Shown piece after piece: positions 29,775-41,617 of a stretch of 64,000 nucleotides of DNA. Location: contig JAAYVE010000057.1 of the NCBI GenBank assembly GCA_012517315.1, forward strand, positions 1 to 64,000. The letters run 5' to 3'. The notes beneath the pieces are model-generated. The model ran no database searches. It saw only the letters and a program-made list of their open reading frames with translations, and was not told the origin of the DNA. Position 1 is the stretch's first letter. Every line of letters starts with the position of its first letter. The translations under genes were made by a program, and so were the position numbers. This stretch comes from Deltaproteobacteria bacterium. GTDB taxonomy: Bacteria; Desulfobacterota; Syntrophobacteria; Syntrophobacterales; Syntrophobacteraceae.

Positions 29775-31247
29775 TCAGGGCCAGTTCAACACGTAGCGGT
29801 CAACGGGCGCGAAATCATCCGTCAGGACAGGCAGAGCCGGAGACACGGCCCCGGTCCAAAGGTGGCGCAGAAGCCCGTTCAGTTCCTCATCCTTGCTCGT
29901 GAAAATCGGCTTTTCGGTGGATTTCAGGGCAACAAGCATGACATTCTGCCACTCTGCGGGATCCACGGGATCCGAAACGGGAAAGAGGTATACCTGGGGG
30001 AAGACGGCGGCGAACGTGGAAAAGGCCGCCTGCAGAAAACGCCCATCCTTTCCCTCCAGGGCGGAAAGCATATTGGCCATGACGGCGCCACCGTCCGCAA
30101 GGGCCTCGTAGCATTTTTTCACCGCTTCCACTGTGGCGCAGTGAAAAGGAACGGCGTAATGAGAAGTGAAGAGGTCCACGAAGATCACGTCGAACTGCTC
30201 TTGGTTGCGATTGAGAAAGGTTCGAGCGTCTTCATGATGAATCCGCAGGCCGGGGGTGTCCGCCAAATGGAAGAAGCGCCTGGCGAGATCCGTCACCTGG
30301 GGATCCAATTCCACCACGTGAACCGATACGGAAGGAAAGTTGTGGAGCAGGTACTTGGGAAAGGAATAGCCTCCACCGCCCAGAACAAGGGCATTATGGA
30401 GACGGCTCACGAAGTGTGTCGCCATCCGATAGAATCTGGTGTAGTCGAGGGCCAGTTCCAGAGGGTCGTCCAGGTACATAGCCGACTGCATGGCCCTGGG
30501 ATTGGTCGTCATGATGCGCATCATCCTGCCCGTTTTTCCGTCGAGACCGGCATAAACCATGACCCTGTTGTATCGGGTATCGACATCGTGGATGTCCATT
30601 CCTGCAAGGTAACGGTCATATGCCCCTGCGGCGAGGAAAAGAAGGATCATGAGGAGGAACATCGCTCCCTGAAGGCGAAGATGGCGGCGGCTGGCAAGGA
30701 GGGAAGTCACCACAAGGGTAAGGGCCATCAGGATGAGAATCCGGGTACTGCCCAGGTAAGCGATGAGAAAAAATCCCGCCAGAAAAGTACCGCCAATGCT
30801 TCCCACAGTGGAGAGAGCATAAAGGCTCCCCACAGTCCTGCCGGATTTTCCCAGGTCGTTCATCTTCAGCTTGACGGCGTAAGGGGAAACCATCCCCAGC
30901 AGCACACTGGGCGGAGCGAAGAGAATGAGCGTCGCCGCCGTCGATCCCAGGTGGACACTGCCGCTGGATGCCTGGATCCAGTCCAGCACCATGGTCTTGG
31001 AGACGGAAACCCCAGCGACGCAGAAGGCGGCGAGGAGAATGATGACCGAAAGATTCTGAGGACTTGGGTTCCGGTCTGCGATGCGGCCTCCCCACCAGTA
31101 GCCGAGGCTCAGGCATCCCAGGATCACTCCGATGAGGCTTGTCCACACCACTATGGACGTGCCGAGGTAAGGAGCCAGGATTCTGGATCCCACCATCTCG
31201 AGAATCATCACGACAGCGCCGCATACAAAAACAACAATCTCCAGCAT
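29775..31247 (-). CDS. Membrane-bound spermidine synthase-like protein
   Basis: The N-terminal half has about seven hydrophobic segments starting at MLEIVVFVCGAVVMILEM. The C-terminal half is a class I methyltransferase-like SpeE domain: LVLGGGGYSFPKYLL (ligand loop), VHVVELDPQVTDLARR, IHHEDARTFL and FDVIFVDLF. Such fused proteins are annotated as polyamine aminopropyltransferase-like; true activity is unproven because substrate residues vary. The ATG at 31247 follows AGGAG. It is monocistronic between purA and the fdh operon. Length is 490 residues. Confidence 0.85.
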   Translation of the reverse strand: MLEIVVFVCGAVVMILEMVGSRILAPYLGTSIVVWTSLIGVILGCLSLGYWWGGRIADRNPSPQNLSVIILLAAFCVAGVSVSKTMVLDWIQASSGSVHLGSTAATLILFAPPSVLLGMVSPYAVKLKMNDLGKSGRTVGSLYALSTVGSIGGTFLAGFFLIAYLGSTRILILMALTLVVTSLLASRRHLRLQGAMFLLMILLFLAAGAYDRYLAGMDIHDVDTRYNRVMVYAGLDGKTGRMMRIMTTNPRAMQSAMYLDDPLELALDYTRFYRMATHFVSRLHNALVLGGGGYSFPKYLLHNFPSVSVHVVELDPQVTDLARRFFHLADTPGLRIHHEDARTFLNRNQEQFDVIFVDLFTSHYAVPFHCATVEAVKKCYEALADGGAVMANMLSALEGKDGRFLQAAFSTFAAVFPQVYLFPVSDPVDPAEWQNVMLVALKSTEKPIFTSKDEELNGLLRHLWTGAVSPALPVLTDDFAPVDRYVLNWP

Positions 31248-31483
31248 GAATCTCCTGTGCCCCCCAAAAACCGCGCCCTTTACACATCCCCCACGACCGA
31301 TGGCAAGGGCGCCTCCTGCCTCAGACCTTCTGGTGTCTAGCACGCTGAGCCGCAGTAGGGGGCTGGCCCCCCACCCCACCCGAATCCATTCCTCTCACCG
31401 TTGAGGGAGAGGCCTGCCGTCGAGCCGGCAGCGCTGCTTCCGATTCCCCCCCGGAGAAGGCCTGCCGGGAGACGGCACAACCA

Positions 31484-33101
<1,618 letters not shown>

Positions 33102-33575
33102 ATGCCCACGATCCATGACGTGAAGCAGGCTTTGAGGGAAAAGGGGATCGAGGTGTGGGAGTTCACCGCTCCCACACCCAATTCCTTGGCTGCGGCAAGG
33201 GCGGTTGGCTGCAGCGTGGGGGAAATCGCCAAGAGCATCCTCCTCGTGGTGGGTGAGGTGCCCGTCCTCGTCGTCACTTCCGGCGACAGGAAGGTCAAGA
33301 ACTCCAAACTGAAACACGCAACGGGACTGACCGGAAAGGTGCGCTTGCCCGATGCAAAAGAGGTCGCCCATTACACCGGTTATGCTCCCGGAGGCGTCTG
33401 CCCTTTCCTGCTGCCAAAAGAGCTGCGCGTGCTGGTCGATTCCTCCCTGCGTCGCTTCCCCAGGGTCTATGCCGCTGCGGGAAACGACCATTCGGCGGTA
33501 CCCGTCACCACGGATCAAATTCTGGAACTCACGGGCGGAGAAGAGGCGGACCTTTGTCAGGGGCCGGAATCCTGA
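33102..33575 (+). CDS. YbaK/ProX-type aminoacyl-tRNA deacylase-like protein
   Basis: This 157-residue protein has the YbaK/EbsC fold that hydrolyses misacylated tRNA: AKSILLVVGEVPVLVVTSGD with the conserved Lys, GYAPGGVCPFLLPK and the C-terminal NDHSAVPVTTDQILEL. The exact tRNA specificity is unknown. The ATG at 33102 (MPTIHDVKQAL) is used; AGAAGGA lies about 11 bases upstream. Confidence 0.88.
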   Translation: MPTIHDVKQALREKGIEVWEFTAPTPNSLAAARAVGCSVGEIAKSILLVVGEVPVLVVTSGDRKVKNSKLKHATGLTGKVRLPDAKEVAHYTGYAPGGVCPFLLPKELRVLVDSSLRRFPRVYAAAGNDHSAVPVTTDQILELTGGEEADLCQGPES

Positions 33576-33672
33576 AAAAGCCGCCCCTCCCCTTTTGCCG
33601 GGAAGCGGCGGCTCATCGGACATGAATCGGTAATGATAAGACAAAAACGGCGACCACCTCCTGGGCACAATA

Positions 33673-34530
33673 CTAGGCGGGTCCCATGGAACGCAGCCTG
33701 CGGATGCGTTCATGGATGGGGGGGTGAGTGCTGAAAAGATTCATGAGGCTGCTGCCCGTAAGGGGATTCACGATAAAGAGGTGGGCCGTCGATGGTTTTG
33801 CGTCCTGCATGGGAATGCGCTCCGACGCCATGGCCAGTTTTTCCAGGGCACGTGCCAGGTATTCCGGGTTATGGGCAAGCCGGGCACCTGTTTCGTCCGC
33901 AAGGTACTCCCTCGACCGGGATATGGCCATCTGAATGAGCATCGCCGCGATGGGCGCAAGGATCGAGAGGAAGATCATGCCCAGTATCCCCCCGCCGCCG
34001 CCTTCCTCGTCGTCGCCGCGAAAGCCGCCGAAAATGGCTCCCCACCGCGCCATGTCCGCCAGAACCATGATGGCTCCCGCCAAGGTCGCCGCAATGGAAC
34101 TCACCAAGATATCCCGATTCTTGATGTGTCCCATCTCATGGGCGATGACCCCCCGGATTTCCTGGGGGGTCAACAGGCGGACCAATCCTTCCGTAATGGC
34201 AACCACAGCCTTTTGCGGGTTACGCCCTGTGGCAAAAGCGTTGGGTGTCTCTTCCGGGATGAGATAGACCCTGGGCATGGGCATTCCCGCTTCGGCGGCC
34301 AACTCCCTCACCATTCCATAAATCTCGGGGGCCTGATACTCGTCAATGGGTTGGGCCCGATACATGCTGAGAACGATCTTGTCCGAAAACCAGTAGCTGC
34401 CGATGTTCATGACTGCGGCGATGATCAATGCGATGACCATTCCATTTTGGCCACCGATCATCCGCCCGATCCACAGGATCAGGACCGTCAACAGAGCCAG
34501 CAATAACGTCGTGCGAACCCTTGTCTCCAT
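33673..34530 (-). CDS. htpX: Membrane zinc metalloprotease HtpX
   Basis: HtpX degrades misfolded inner-membrane proteins. The zinc motif HEMGH sits in [14 protein letters not shown], with the third ligand Glu in [11 protein letters not shown]. Two N-terminal membrane helices (about residues 6-45) and two in the middle ([20 protein letters not shown] and [17 protein letters not shown]) are visible. Length is 285 residues. AAGGAGG precedes the ATG at 34530, a strong start. Confidence 0.96.
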   Translation of the reverse strand: METRVRTTLLLALLTVLILWIGRMIGGQNGMVIALIIAAVMNIGSYWFSDKIVLSMYRAQPIDEYQAPEIYGMVRELAAEAGMPMPRVYLIPEETPNAFATGRNPQKAVVAITEGLVRLLTPQEIRGVIAHEMGHIKNRDILVSSIAATLAGAIMVLADMARWGAIFGGFRGDDEEGGGGGILGMIFLSILAPIAAMLIQMAISRSREYLADETGARLAHNPEYLARALEKLAMASERIPMQDAKPSTAHLFIVNPLTGSSLMNLFSTHPPIHERIRRLRSMGPA

Positions 34531-34655
34531 TTTTTTCAACCTCCTTATCTTTGTCGCTCTTTCTTCATGGCTACCGGGAACGTGCCTCGAGCGCCACGGC
34601 AAGGCGTTTTCCTAGTAGGGGACAACGAACGTCTCAAGGAAAACTGGCATTGACA

Positions 34656-35120
34656 TCAGGCCGTCCTGATCTTCACCTTGATTGCGGCAGCCTCCTCCGT
34701 CTGCTCCTTGGGAACGGTCACCGTCAGGACTCCACCTCCAAACTTTGCCTCGATTCCTTCCCGCATTACGTTAGGTGGTATTGCAAAGGACCTTTCAAAA
34801 ACGCCTCGGGGTCTTTCAGAGAAGGAAATGCGGGTGCCTTCGTTCGAGGGGACAGTCTCCCTCTTTCCACGAATGATCAAGCGATTCTCCGCGATCTCTA
34901 CGCTCACCTCCTGCTCATCCACGCCGGGCAGATCCATGGAAAACACCCATTCTTCCTTCGTTTCCCAAAGATCTGTTGTCGGTTCCCACGACGGCTCCCC
35001 TGGAGGGGCCTTCAACCCCTGCGTGCCCGCCTCCTCAAAAACCTCGGAAAAGAGCCGTTCCATCCGATCCTTCATGCTCTTAAGTTCGTTCAACACCGAT
35101 CTGCCCTCCCACTCTTTCAC
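34656..35120 (-). CDS. Small heat-shock protein, Hsp20/alpha-crystallin family
   Basis: The alpha-crystallin domain spans about residues 40-135 of a 154-residue protein: WEPTTDLWETKEEWVFSMDL, PGVDEQEVSVEIAENRLIIR and the C-terminal GGGVLTVTVPK. It is an ATP-independent holdase. I pick GTG at 35120 (VKEWEGRSVL) because GGGAGGGAG lies just upstream. The longer open frame to 35237 would begin at or before the predicted transcription start. Confidence 0.88.
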   Translation of the reverse strand: MKEWEGRSVLNELKSMKDRMERLFSEVFEEAGTQGLKAPPGEPSWEPTTDLWETKEEWVFSMDLPGVDEQEVSVEIAENRLIIRGKRETVPSNEGTRISFSERPRGVFERSFAIPPNVMREGIEAKFGGGVLTVTVPKEQTEEAAAIKVKIRTA

Positions 35121-35236
35121 CCGACTCCCTCCCTTCTTGGACGCCTGCCGTGTGGTCTTGACCCGTAGATACTCTTCCAGTGCGGATGTAAAAACGCTTC
35201 TCTGACGCTCATCAAGCGCAAGTATCTTATATTGCA

Positions 35237-35265
35237 AAATTAATGGACTGAAAAGAGCCTGTCAA
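35237..35265 (-). promoter_or_regulatory. Candidate promoter of the Hsp20 gene
   Basis: On the minus strand TTGACA (35260-35265), 17 bases, TAATTT (35237-35242). If used, the transcript starts near 35230 and has a leader of about 110 bases before the GTG start. Confidence 0.4.
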
Positions 35266-35421
35266 GGAAAGGCGCAGGCATCGGGAAATCCTCGTAATCT
35301 TCCAGAGGTAATGGGACGAACACGCCGGAACCGGCCTTGGACTGTCGGGCGGGCCACACCATGCTGACCCCTGGCGCAGGAACCGCAATGCAGCGCAAGG
35401 GTGGAAAACCATGAATAAGGG

Positions 35422-35451
35422 TTGAGCCGTCCAACGGGGACATGCTAGTAT
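35422..35451 (+). promoter_or_regulatory. proS: Candidate promoter of proS
   Basis: TTGAGC (35422-35427), 18 bases, TAGTAT (35446-35451). Matches are moderate. It would place the start about 75 bases before the proS ATG. Confidence 0.35.
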
Positions 35452-35535
35452 CCTCCCCGTCCCTTATGGGCACAAGATTTGGGGGAAAAGCCGTCCAGGA
35501 AGAATTCCCAACCGCCGGGTGAAAGGCCTCTAAGC

Positions 35536-37281
35536 ATGCGCTATTCACGTTATTTCATTCACACCCTTTATGAAGTGCCCAAAGAGGCGGAAACGCCATC
35601 CCATATTCTGCTCCTCCGCGGATCCTACATTCACCCCCTCGCTGCGGGGATCTACTCGCTCCTTCCCCTTGGGCACCGGGTCGCCGAGAAGATCAAGGGG
35701 ATCATCCGGGAAGAAATGGATGGAATCGGCGGAATCGAACTGACCATGCCGGTCCTTCACCCCGCCGAGATCTGGAAAAAGACCGGCAGATACTTCGACA
35801 TCGGACCTGAGCTTTTCCGCCTCAAGGATAGGAAAGATCGGGATTTCGTCCTCGCCATGACCAACGAGGAGACGGTCACTGACATCGCCCGGCAGTTCCT
35901 GCGATCTTACCGGGACCTGCCGGTTATGCTCTACCACATCCAGACCAAGATTCGTGATGAAGCCCGGCCCAGAGCCGGTTTGCTGAGGGTCCGCGAGTTC
36001 TTCATGAAAGACGCCTACAGTTTTCACCCGGATTTTCAAGACCTGGATGCCTACTATCCCAAGATCTTCAATGCATATCTGAGAATCTTCGCCCGGTGCG
36101 GCCTGAAGAGTGTCCCCATCGAGGCCGACAGCGGCATCATGGGAGGGACCGGCTCCCACGAGTTCATGCTGGAATCTCCGAACGGGGAAGACCAGTTTGT
36201 TCTCTGCAGCAAGTGTGACTACCGTGCCAACACCGAAAAAGCGACCGCCCTGAAACCTCCTTCCCCGGCCATTTCCAAGGATCCTCCTCCCATGGAGAAG
36301 GTGGCCACGCCGGGAATCAAAACCATCAGTCAACTGATGGAGTTCTTTGGGGCGACGGATTCGCTTTTTCTCAAGACCGTGGCCTATGAAGCCGACGGGG
36401 AACTGGTCCTGGCCATGACTCGCGGGGATTACGACATTTCGGAGACCAAACTCACCAATCACCTCAAAGCCAAGAGATTGGAACTGGCCTCGGAAGACAC
36501 GCTACTGAAAAAGGGGCTCCACGGCGGCTTTCTCTCACCAGTGGGAATCCGTGGAATCCGTATGATTCTGGACCCTCTCGTCAACGAAGGGAGTGCATAC
36601 ATCGCCGGAGGCAACGAACCGGACGTGCATCTCCGAAACGCTTGCCTCGGCAGGGATTTTCAGGTGGCCGAGCGGGTCGACATTTCCGAGGTCAAACCGG
36701 GTGATGTTTGCGCCCAGTGCGGAAAGGGCACACTGGAAATCCGACGGGGAATCGAACTGGGACATACGTTCAAGCTGGGAATCAAGTACACGGCCGAAGA
36801 TTCCATGGATGTGACGTTTCTGGACGCGGCGGGGGAGCAGAAACGGGTTGTGATGGGGTGCTACGGCATCGGCGTCGAGCGGCTCATGGCCTCCGTCGCG
36901 GAGCAGTGGCACGATGAAGCCGGCCTCGTTTTTCCACCCACCGTCGCTCCCTTTCAGATCATCCTTTCGTCCCTGGGCAGGAAGCAGGAAGTGGTGGAAG
37001 CGGCCGACAGGCTTTATTCCCGTCTGGGGAGCAGCTTCGAGGTACTCTACGACGATCGGGACGAATCACCCGGCGTGAAACTGAAAGATGCCGATCTCCT
37101 GGGAATCCCCATCCGCCTGGTGGTCAGCCAGAAATTGCAGAAAGATGAGCAGGTGGAAATCAAGGTGAGACAGACGGGAGAGATCGTCATCTGCCGGCAA
37201 ACGGAACTGGAGGAAAAGCTAAACCAGGCCCTTGCCGCCCTCCAGCCAATGACGGATGACCTGCCCTGCATGCTCGAGTGA
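35536..37281 (+). CDS. proS: Prolyl-tRNA synthetase
   Basis: This class IIa synthetase of 581 residues is of the bacterial type with the editing (INS/YbaK-like) domain inserted between motifs 2 and 3 (about residues 225-400). The N-terminal [20 protein letters not shown], motif 2 region [20 protein letters not shown], and motif 3 region [13 protein letters not shown] are all present. The C-terminal anticodon-binding domain follows. A separate YbaK-like editing protein is encoded 2 kb upstream. Confidence 0.97.
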   Translation: MRYSRYFIHTLYEVPKEAETPSHILLLRGSYIHPLAAGIYSLLPLGHRVAEKIKGIIREEMDGIGGIELTMPVLHPAEIWKKTGRYFDIGPELFRLKDRKDRDFVLAMTNEETVTDIARQFLRSYRDLPVMLYHIQTKIRDEARPRAGLLRVREFFMKDAYSFHPDFQDLDAYYPKIFNAYLRIFARCGLKSVPIEADSGIMGGTGSHEFMLESPNGEDQFVLCSKCDYRANTEKATALKPPSPAISKDPPPMEKVATPGIKTISQLMEFFGATDSLFLKTVAYEADGELVLAMTRGDYDISETKLTNHLKAKRLELASEDTLLKKGLHGGFLSPVGIRGIRMILDPLVNEGSAYIAGGNEPDVHLRNACLGRDFQVAERVDISEVKPGDVCAQCGKGTLEIRRGIELGHTFKLGIKYTAEDSMDVTFLDAAGEQKRVVMGCYGIGVERLMASVAEQWHDEAGLVFPPTVAPFQIILSSLGRKQEVVEAADRLYSRLGSSFEVLYDDRDESPGVKLKDADLLGIPIRLVVSQKLQKDEQVEIKVRQTGEIVICRQTELEEKLNQALAALQPMTDDLPCMLE

Positions 37282-37318
37282 GGGGGAGCCAAGGCATCTT
37301 CTCTTCGATCCACCGCTC

Positions 37319-38737
37319 TCATTCCCACCGTGTTTCGATGCACAGCACTTTGCGCGTTTCCTCCGCCACCTTGACCCGCTCATCGATGCGATGTCCCACC
37401 ACCCAGCAGATCTTTTCCCTGTCACACACAAGGGGAATCTCCCCTCTCACACGGCGGGGAATTCCGGCGTCCACCAAGAAGTCCTGCAGTTTCTTGCTCC
37501 CCTTCATTCCAAAAGGCTGAAAACGGTCTCCGGGCTTCCAGTGCCGAACCGTGACAGGCCAGAGGACCTTCTCCGCGTCCAGGAACGCTGACATCCTCTC
37601 CGTCCGGAACTTTCCCCCGGCCTCGCAAACCTGCCGCTCCTCCAATGAAAAACGGAACCGGAGAGTCCCAAAAAAGGCGATGCCCGGTTCCCGGACCAGC
37701 GTCTCGGGCACGTTCACGGGCATTCCATTCGGCGTCTCGACTTCAATGGCCACACTGCCTCCCTCCTTGAAAGCCTGCATGGCTCCGGGAAGTGTCACCC
37801 GTCTGCCCGAGGTGCTCTGGCGAACCAGCTGCAAGACCGCTTCCACGTGAACCGCCTCCAGGCCGTAGCGATCTCCTTTCAGGAGTGCGATGGCATGGCG
37901 GATGAGGCGGCGCTGGAGAGCGGGGTGCATTCCCAGGAAATCAGAGAGCCGGAGGGAAATCCTGGAGGGGCTTCTTCCATCCTCCACCCTCTTCCACCCC
38001 CGCTCCACTTCCCGGGACCAGAAGTCCTCCTCGTCCAGGGCGAGCCGGGCGCAGCGGCAGAGAACCGGCACCACGGAACCGTGGAAGTGTTTCTCCACAA
38101 GTGGCAGGACCTCGTTTCGCAGGACATTCCTCCGGCAGGAAGCAGTGAAGTTCGATGCGTCCTCTCTATGGGGGAGCCCGTGAACGCGCAGGTAGGTGAG
38201 CACTTCCCGCCGGGTGAGGAAGAGAATGGGGCGAATCAGGCCGCCCTTGCTCCTGGGCGGCATGGCTGCCAGCCCCGCGGGGCCGGTGCCTCGAAACAGC
38301 CTGAGCAGAATCTCTTCTGCCTGGTCATTTGCCGTATGACCCAGTGCAATACAACGGGCACCGCACGCCCCCAGTGCCTCCTGGAAGAAGCGATGCCTGC
38401 AGACCCGCGCCGCCATCTCCAGGGAGAGCCCGTGCGACTCACGGTAGGCTGCAACATTCTCCCTTCCGAGAATGAAGGGAAGCTGTAAATTCTCGGCCAT
38501 GGTCCGGACGAAGGCGGCGTCTTTACAAGATTCCTCGCCTCGGAGTTCGTGATCAAAGTGGAGGACGGAGATGCACGCCAGGGAAAGGGAATTTTTCAGT
38601 CGGTGGAGAAGATGGAGGAGGGCAACCGAGTCGGGCCCCCCCGAAACGGCTACCAGAAGATGATCTATTCCTTTGAGGAGCTCGTGTCTTTCGATGAAGG
38701 AGCGTACACGGCTCTCAACAGGGTCATGATCCCTCAT
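37319..38737 (-). CDS. tilS: tRNA(Ile)-lysidine synthetase
   Basis: TilS converts C34 of tRNA-Ile(CAU) to lysidine. The PP-loop SGGPDS lies in LLVAVSGGPDSVALLHLLH near residue 33. HFDHELRGEES and ALGHTANDQAEEILLRLFRG are the family ATP/Mg-binding stretches. The C-terminal part (from about 370) includes the TilS C-domain (VLWPVTVRHWKPGDRFQPFG). Length 472 is normal. The start overlaps the stop of the upstream membrane-protein gene by four bases. Confidence 0.95.
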   Translation of the reverse strand: MRDHDPVESRVRSFIERHELLKGIDHLLVAVSGGPDSVALLHLLHRLKNSLSLACISVLHFDHELRGEESCKDAAFVRTMAENLQLPFILGRENVAAYRESHGLSLEMAARVCRHRFFQEALGACGARCIALGHTANDQAEEILLRLFRGTGPAGLAAMPPRSKGGLIRPILFLTRREVLTYLRVHGLPHREDASNFTASCRRNVLRNEVLPLVEKHFHGSVVPVLCRCARLALDEEDFWSREVERGWKRVEDGRSPSRISLRLSDFLGMHPALQRRLIRHAIALLKGDRYGLEAVHVEAVLQLVRQSTSGRRVTLPGAMQAFKEGGSVAIEVETPNGMPVNVPETLVREPGIAFFGTLRFRFSLEERQVCEAGGKFRTERMSAFLDAEKVLWPVTVRHWKPGDRFQPFGMKGSKKLQDFLVDAGIPRRVRGEIPLVCDREKICWVVGHRIDERVKVAEETRKVLCIETRWE

Positions 38738-39552
38738 GTACTCTCGGCATCGACAGCCTGCGGAAGAATGCTTCCCGGCTTTTCGCTGGGCGGCGTAGGG
38801 ACGGTCACTTCAGGCAGAAGGGGTTTCATGTGCTTCCCCTTCTTGCCGTTGATCAGCAGCCTGCCCTCACCGTTGAGGACGGTGTTGTCCTCGAGAATGA
38901 TGAGCCCGAAGCGCTGTGCCACATCGCTCCGGTACTGGTATTCCATGGAGCGCTTCCTCAGTCGGTAGTTGAGAAGGATGAGAAGGAAGGCGAAGCCGGC
39001 AAGAAGCAGGACCAGTGAGCCAATGGATAAGAGAAGAATCCTCACCGACTGCTCCCCCACGTTCCCGAGGAACCCCAAGATGGAATCCAGCTGGTAACAC
39101 AAGCCGATGGTGGCCCCGAGAAGGATGAGGAGGCTCAAAAAGGGAAGTCGCTGGAGCCAGTTGACGGTTCGGAGCAGTTTATAGGCCCGGCCGGATCGGT
39201 CCAGTGGAAGGTCCATGTTTTCTTCGCCGGGGAGCCCGGCGGACTGGCTTTCCTGTTCTCCAAAATACTTGTTGAACCCCACGATGATGACCCCGACCAG
39301 GAAGGTGATGGCCACCGGGGCAAGGAACGCGATGAGGAAATACGCTTTCCAGGGGAAGGCGGCGTCTACCCGGTCCGAGTGGGCCGTCACACCGTCGCCC
39401 AACTGGTAGAGCCAGCAGAAGGCGAAGATACCCACTTCGACCCATAGCAGGAAAAAGAGGTATTTCTTGAACAGCTCCTTTTTCTCCATATCATTGAAAA
39501 GAGCAGCAATCCCACGCAGCGTCCGTTCCGATGTCTCTGTCGCGCTCTTCAT
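38734..39552 (-). CDS. Four-helix membrane protein of unknown function
   Basis: This protein of about 272 residues has four strong membrane segments: KYLFFLLWVEVGIFAFCWLY, AYFLIAFLAPVAITFLVGVI, FLSLLILLGATIGLCYQL and LLLSIGSLVLLLAGFAFLLI. A basic juxtamembrane stretch and a soluble C-terminal tail with prolines follow (KPLLPEVTVPTPPSEKPGS). No family is recognised. It is translationally coupled to tilS (ATGA overlap). Start ATG at 39552, or GTG at 39561. Confidence 0.75.
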   Translation of the reverse strand: MKSATETSERTLRGIAALFNDMEKKELFKKYLFFLLWVEVGIFAFCWLYQLGDGVTAHSDRVDAAFPWKAYFLIAFLAPVAITFLVGVIIVGFNKYFGEQESQSAGLPGEENMDLPLDRSGRAYKLLRTVNWLQRLPFLSLLILLGATIGLCYQLDSILGFLGNVGEQSVRILLLSIGSLVLLLAGFAFLLILLNYRLRKRSMEYQYRSDVAQRFGLIILEDNTVLNGEGRLLINGKKGKHMKPLLPEVTVPTPPSEKPGSILPQAVDAEST

Positions 39553-39725
39553 AGCCAACACCTGCCGCCTGTTCTTCTTTTGTTTGACATCTCACCAGAA
39601 ATACTGGATATGCACAGCGGATGAGGATAGCAAATGGACAAGGTGGGGTCAACTCGCTTGTGGCATAAAGGTTTGCCCAAGGACCCGGGTACCTTCTCCG
39701 CTGATGATCTGCCGGGAGGAAATTC

Positions 39726-40625
39726 ATGTCGTCCCAACCTGTTTTGGAAACGCGATTCCCAGGTCTCAAACTGATCGCCCGGGGAAAAGTTAGAGACATT
39801 TACGACCTGGAAGATTCGCTGCTCATCGTCGCCACCGACCGAATATCCGCATTCGACGTGGTCATGCCGACCCCCATTCCGGACAAGGGAAAGATCCTCA
39901 CACAGTTATCGAATTTCTGGCTCCATTTCCTGAACGGCGTGATCGAACACCACCTCATCAGCACCGACGTGTCCATGTTTCCCATGAACTGCCGGCATTT
40001 ATCCAGTGAACTGGCCGGACGCACCATGTGGGTGAAAAAGGCCGAGGTCCTTCCCGTGGAATGCATCGTGAGAGGGTATCTCGTCGGATCGGGATGGAAG
40101 GAATACCTGGAAACCGGCAGTGTCTGCGGCATCCCCCTCCCAGCAGGGCTGAGGGAGGCGGAAAGGCTGCCCAGAACCCTCTTTACCCCCTCCACCAAGG
40201 CGGTGCACGGGGCTCACGACCAGAACATCTCCTTCGACGAGATGGCCAGGCTCATCGGTGCCGACTTGTCCCGGAGAATCGAGGAACAAAGTGTCCGCAT
40301 CTATGAAAAGGCGTCCCGCTACGCAGCGGAAAAGGGAATCATCCTCGCGGACACGAAGTTCGAGTTCGGCCTGCGTGAGGGGCGGCTCATCCTGGTGGAC
40401 GAGGTGCTGACCCCTGATTCCAGCCGGTTTTGGCCCGCGGATCGCTACGAACCGGGGAAGAGCCCGGAGAGTTTCGACAAGCAATACCTGAGGGACTACC
40501 TTCTCAAGTCGGGATGGAAGAGCGGCGATCCGCCACCCGAATTACCCGAAGATGTGGTCCTGAACACCCGGGCAAGGTACATGGAAGCGTTGGAGCGACT
40601 GACCGGCAAAGGGCTGGTGGAGTAG
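39726..40625 (+). CDS. purC: Phosphoribosylaminoimidazole-succinocarboxamide synthase
   Basis: PurC joins CAIR with aspartate in purine synthesis. The 299-residue protein is of the longer type: GKVRDIYDLEDSLLIVATDR, RISAFDVVMPTPIPDKGKIL, VECIVRGYLVGSGWKEYLE and LVDEVLTPDSSRFWP are hallmarks. A TTGACA at 39584-39589 may belong to its promoter. Confidence 0.97.
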   Translation: MSSQPVLETRFPGLKLIARGKVRDIYDLEDSLLIVATDRISAFDVVMPTPIPDKGKILTQLSNFWLHFLNGVIEHHLISTDVSMFPMNCRHLSSELAGRTMWVKKAEVLPVECIVRGYLVGSGWKEYLETGSVCGIPLPAGLREAERLPRTLFTPSTKAVHGAHDQNISFDEMARLIGADLSRRIEEQSVRIYEKASRYAAEKGIILADTKFEFGLREGRLILVDEVLTPDSSRFWPADRYEPGKSPESFDKQYLRDYLLKSGWKSGDPPPELPEDVVLNTRARYMEALERLTGKGLVE

Positions 40626-40633
40626 AGTTCATC

Positions 40634-41611
40634 GTGGAAGACCCTTCCTACAGGACCGTCCTCCTCGACCTAATCAACTGGAAGGACGAACGGTTCGCCA
40701 TCACGTCGTATCTTTCGTCTCCACTCCTGGATCAATCCCTGGAACGCTGGGGGATGCTCGCCCCCCCCTGGCTTTGGGACACGGGTGAGGCCGGCTGCAC
40801 CATCGTGGACGGTTTCAAGCGACTGGCCTGGGCCAGGGATCGGCGCTTATCAAGCGCCCGTTGCCTGGTGTTTCCGCAGGAGTCGGATTTCCAACGCCTC
40901 ATGCTGCTACGACTGGAAACCAAACTCTGCAGCCTCGCCCTCAATGTCGCCGAAAAGGCACAGGTTCTTGCGGCGCTGGTGCGATGCGCGCTTTCGGAGA
41001 ACATCCTCCAGGAATATCTGCCCCGCCTGCATTTGCCTGCGCGGAGAGAAGTCATCGGCCCGTGGTGCAGACTGGCCGCCTCCCCATCCCGCCTGCTCCA
41101 ATCCGCCGCTTTAGGGACGGTCTGTGAACGTGCCGCCTTGGTTCTCGCCGACTGGGAAGACGATGCCAGAAACGAAGGCTTGGCCATTTTAGAGCAACTG
41201 CGCTGCAGCGCGAGCATCCAAATGGAGATCCTGGAGCACGTCTCGGAAATCGCACTTCGGGAGGGAAAACCCAAGGTGACGGTACTGACCGATCCCACCG
41301 TGACCGGTCTGCTCCAAGACAGGCACTCCAATCACCGGCAGAAAACTCAAGCCCTTAGGACGGCCCTCACGCGCATGCGCTTTCCAAGGCTTGCCGCACG
41401 AGAGATGGAGTTCCGTGAAACGCTTGCCCGGGCGAACCTCCCCGGTTCCATCCGTCTCCTCCCGCCTCCTGCCTTCGAGGGAGATGGATGGCAGTTGACG
41501 CTTTCGTTCTCCAACCCCCATGAACTGCGCCGTGTTCTCCCGAAAGCGACAGCCTTCGCCTCCTCACCTCTGCTGGAGGAAATCCTCGGGAAGAAGGGTG
41601 GGAGTTCATAA
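40634..41611 (+). CDS. ParB N-terminal-domain-like protein, paired with an SPL-type radical SAM gene
   Basis: This 325-residue protein resembles the ParB/Srx-like N-terminal fold in residues 1-90: MLAPPWLWDTGEAGCTIVDG, FKRLAWARDRRLSSARCLV recall the PP..., IV-G-KR and A-L pattern of ParB-like domains. The rest is helical and not recognised. GTG at 40634 is taken as the start, 9 bases after the purC stop. The next gene starts 6 bases after its end, so the two are an operon. The function is unknown; it is not next to a parA. Confidence 0.65.
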   Translation: MEDPSYRTVLLDLINWKDERFAITSYLSSPLLDQSLERWGMLAPPWLWDTGEAGCTIVDGFKRLAWARDRRLSSARCLVFPQESDFQRLMLLRLETKLCSLALNVAEKAQVLAALVRCALSENILQEYLPRLHLPARREVIGPWCRLAASPSRLLQSAALGTVCERAALVLADWEDDARNEGLAILEQLRCSASIQMEILEHVSEIALREGKPKVTVLTDPTVTGLLQDRHSNHRQKTQALRTALTRMRFPRLAAREMEFRETLARANLPGSIRLLPPPAFEGDGWQLTLSFSNPHELRRVLPKATAFASSPLLEEILGKKGGSS

Positions 41612-41617
41612 AGCCCC

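Noticed and set aside
29715-31340. 541-codon plus-strand open frame
   Set aside because: Antisense to the spermidine synthase-like gene; His- and Gly-rich without any domain.
31414-31431. Hairpin CTGCCG-N6-CGGCAG between purA and the spermidine synthase-like gene as terminator
   Set aside because: Short stem with no following T-run on either strand.
35121-35237. N-terminal extension of the Hsp20 protein (39 residues)
   Set aside because: The start would be a TTG at or before the predicted transcription start, and the downstream GTG has a much better ribosome site.
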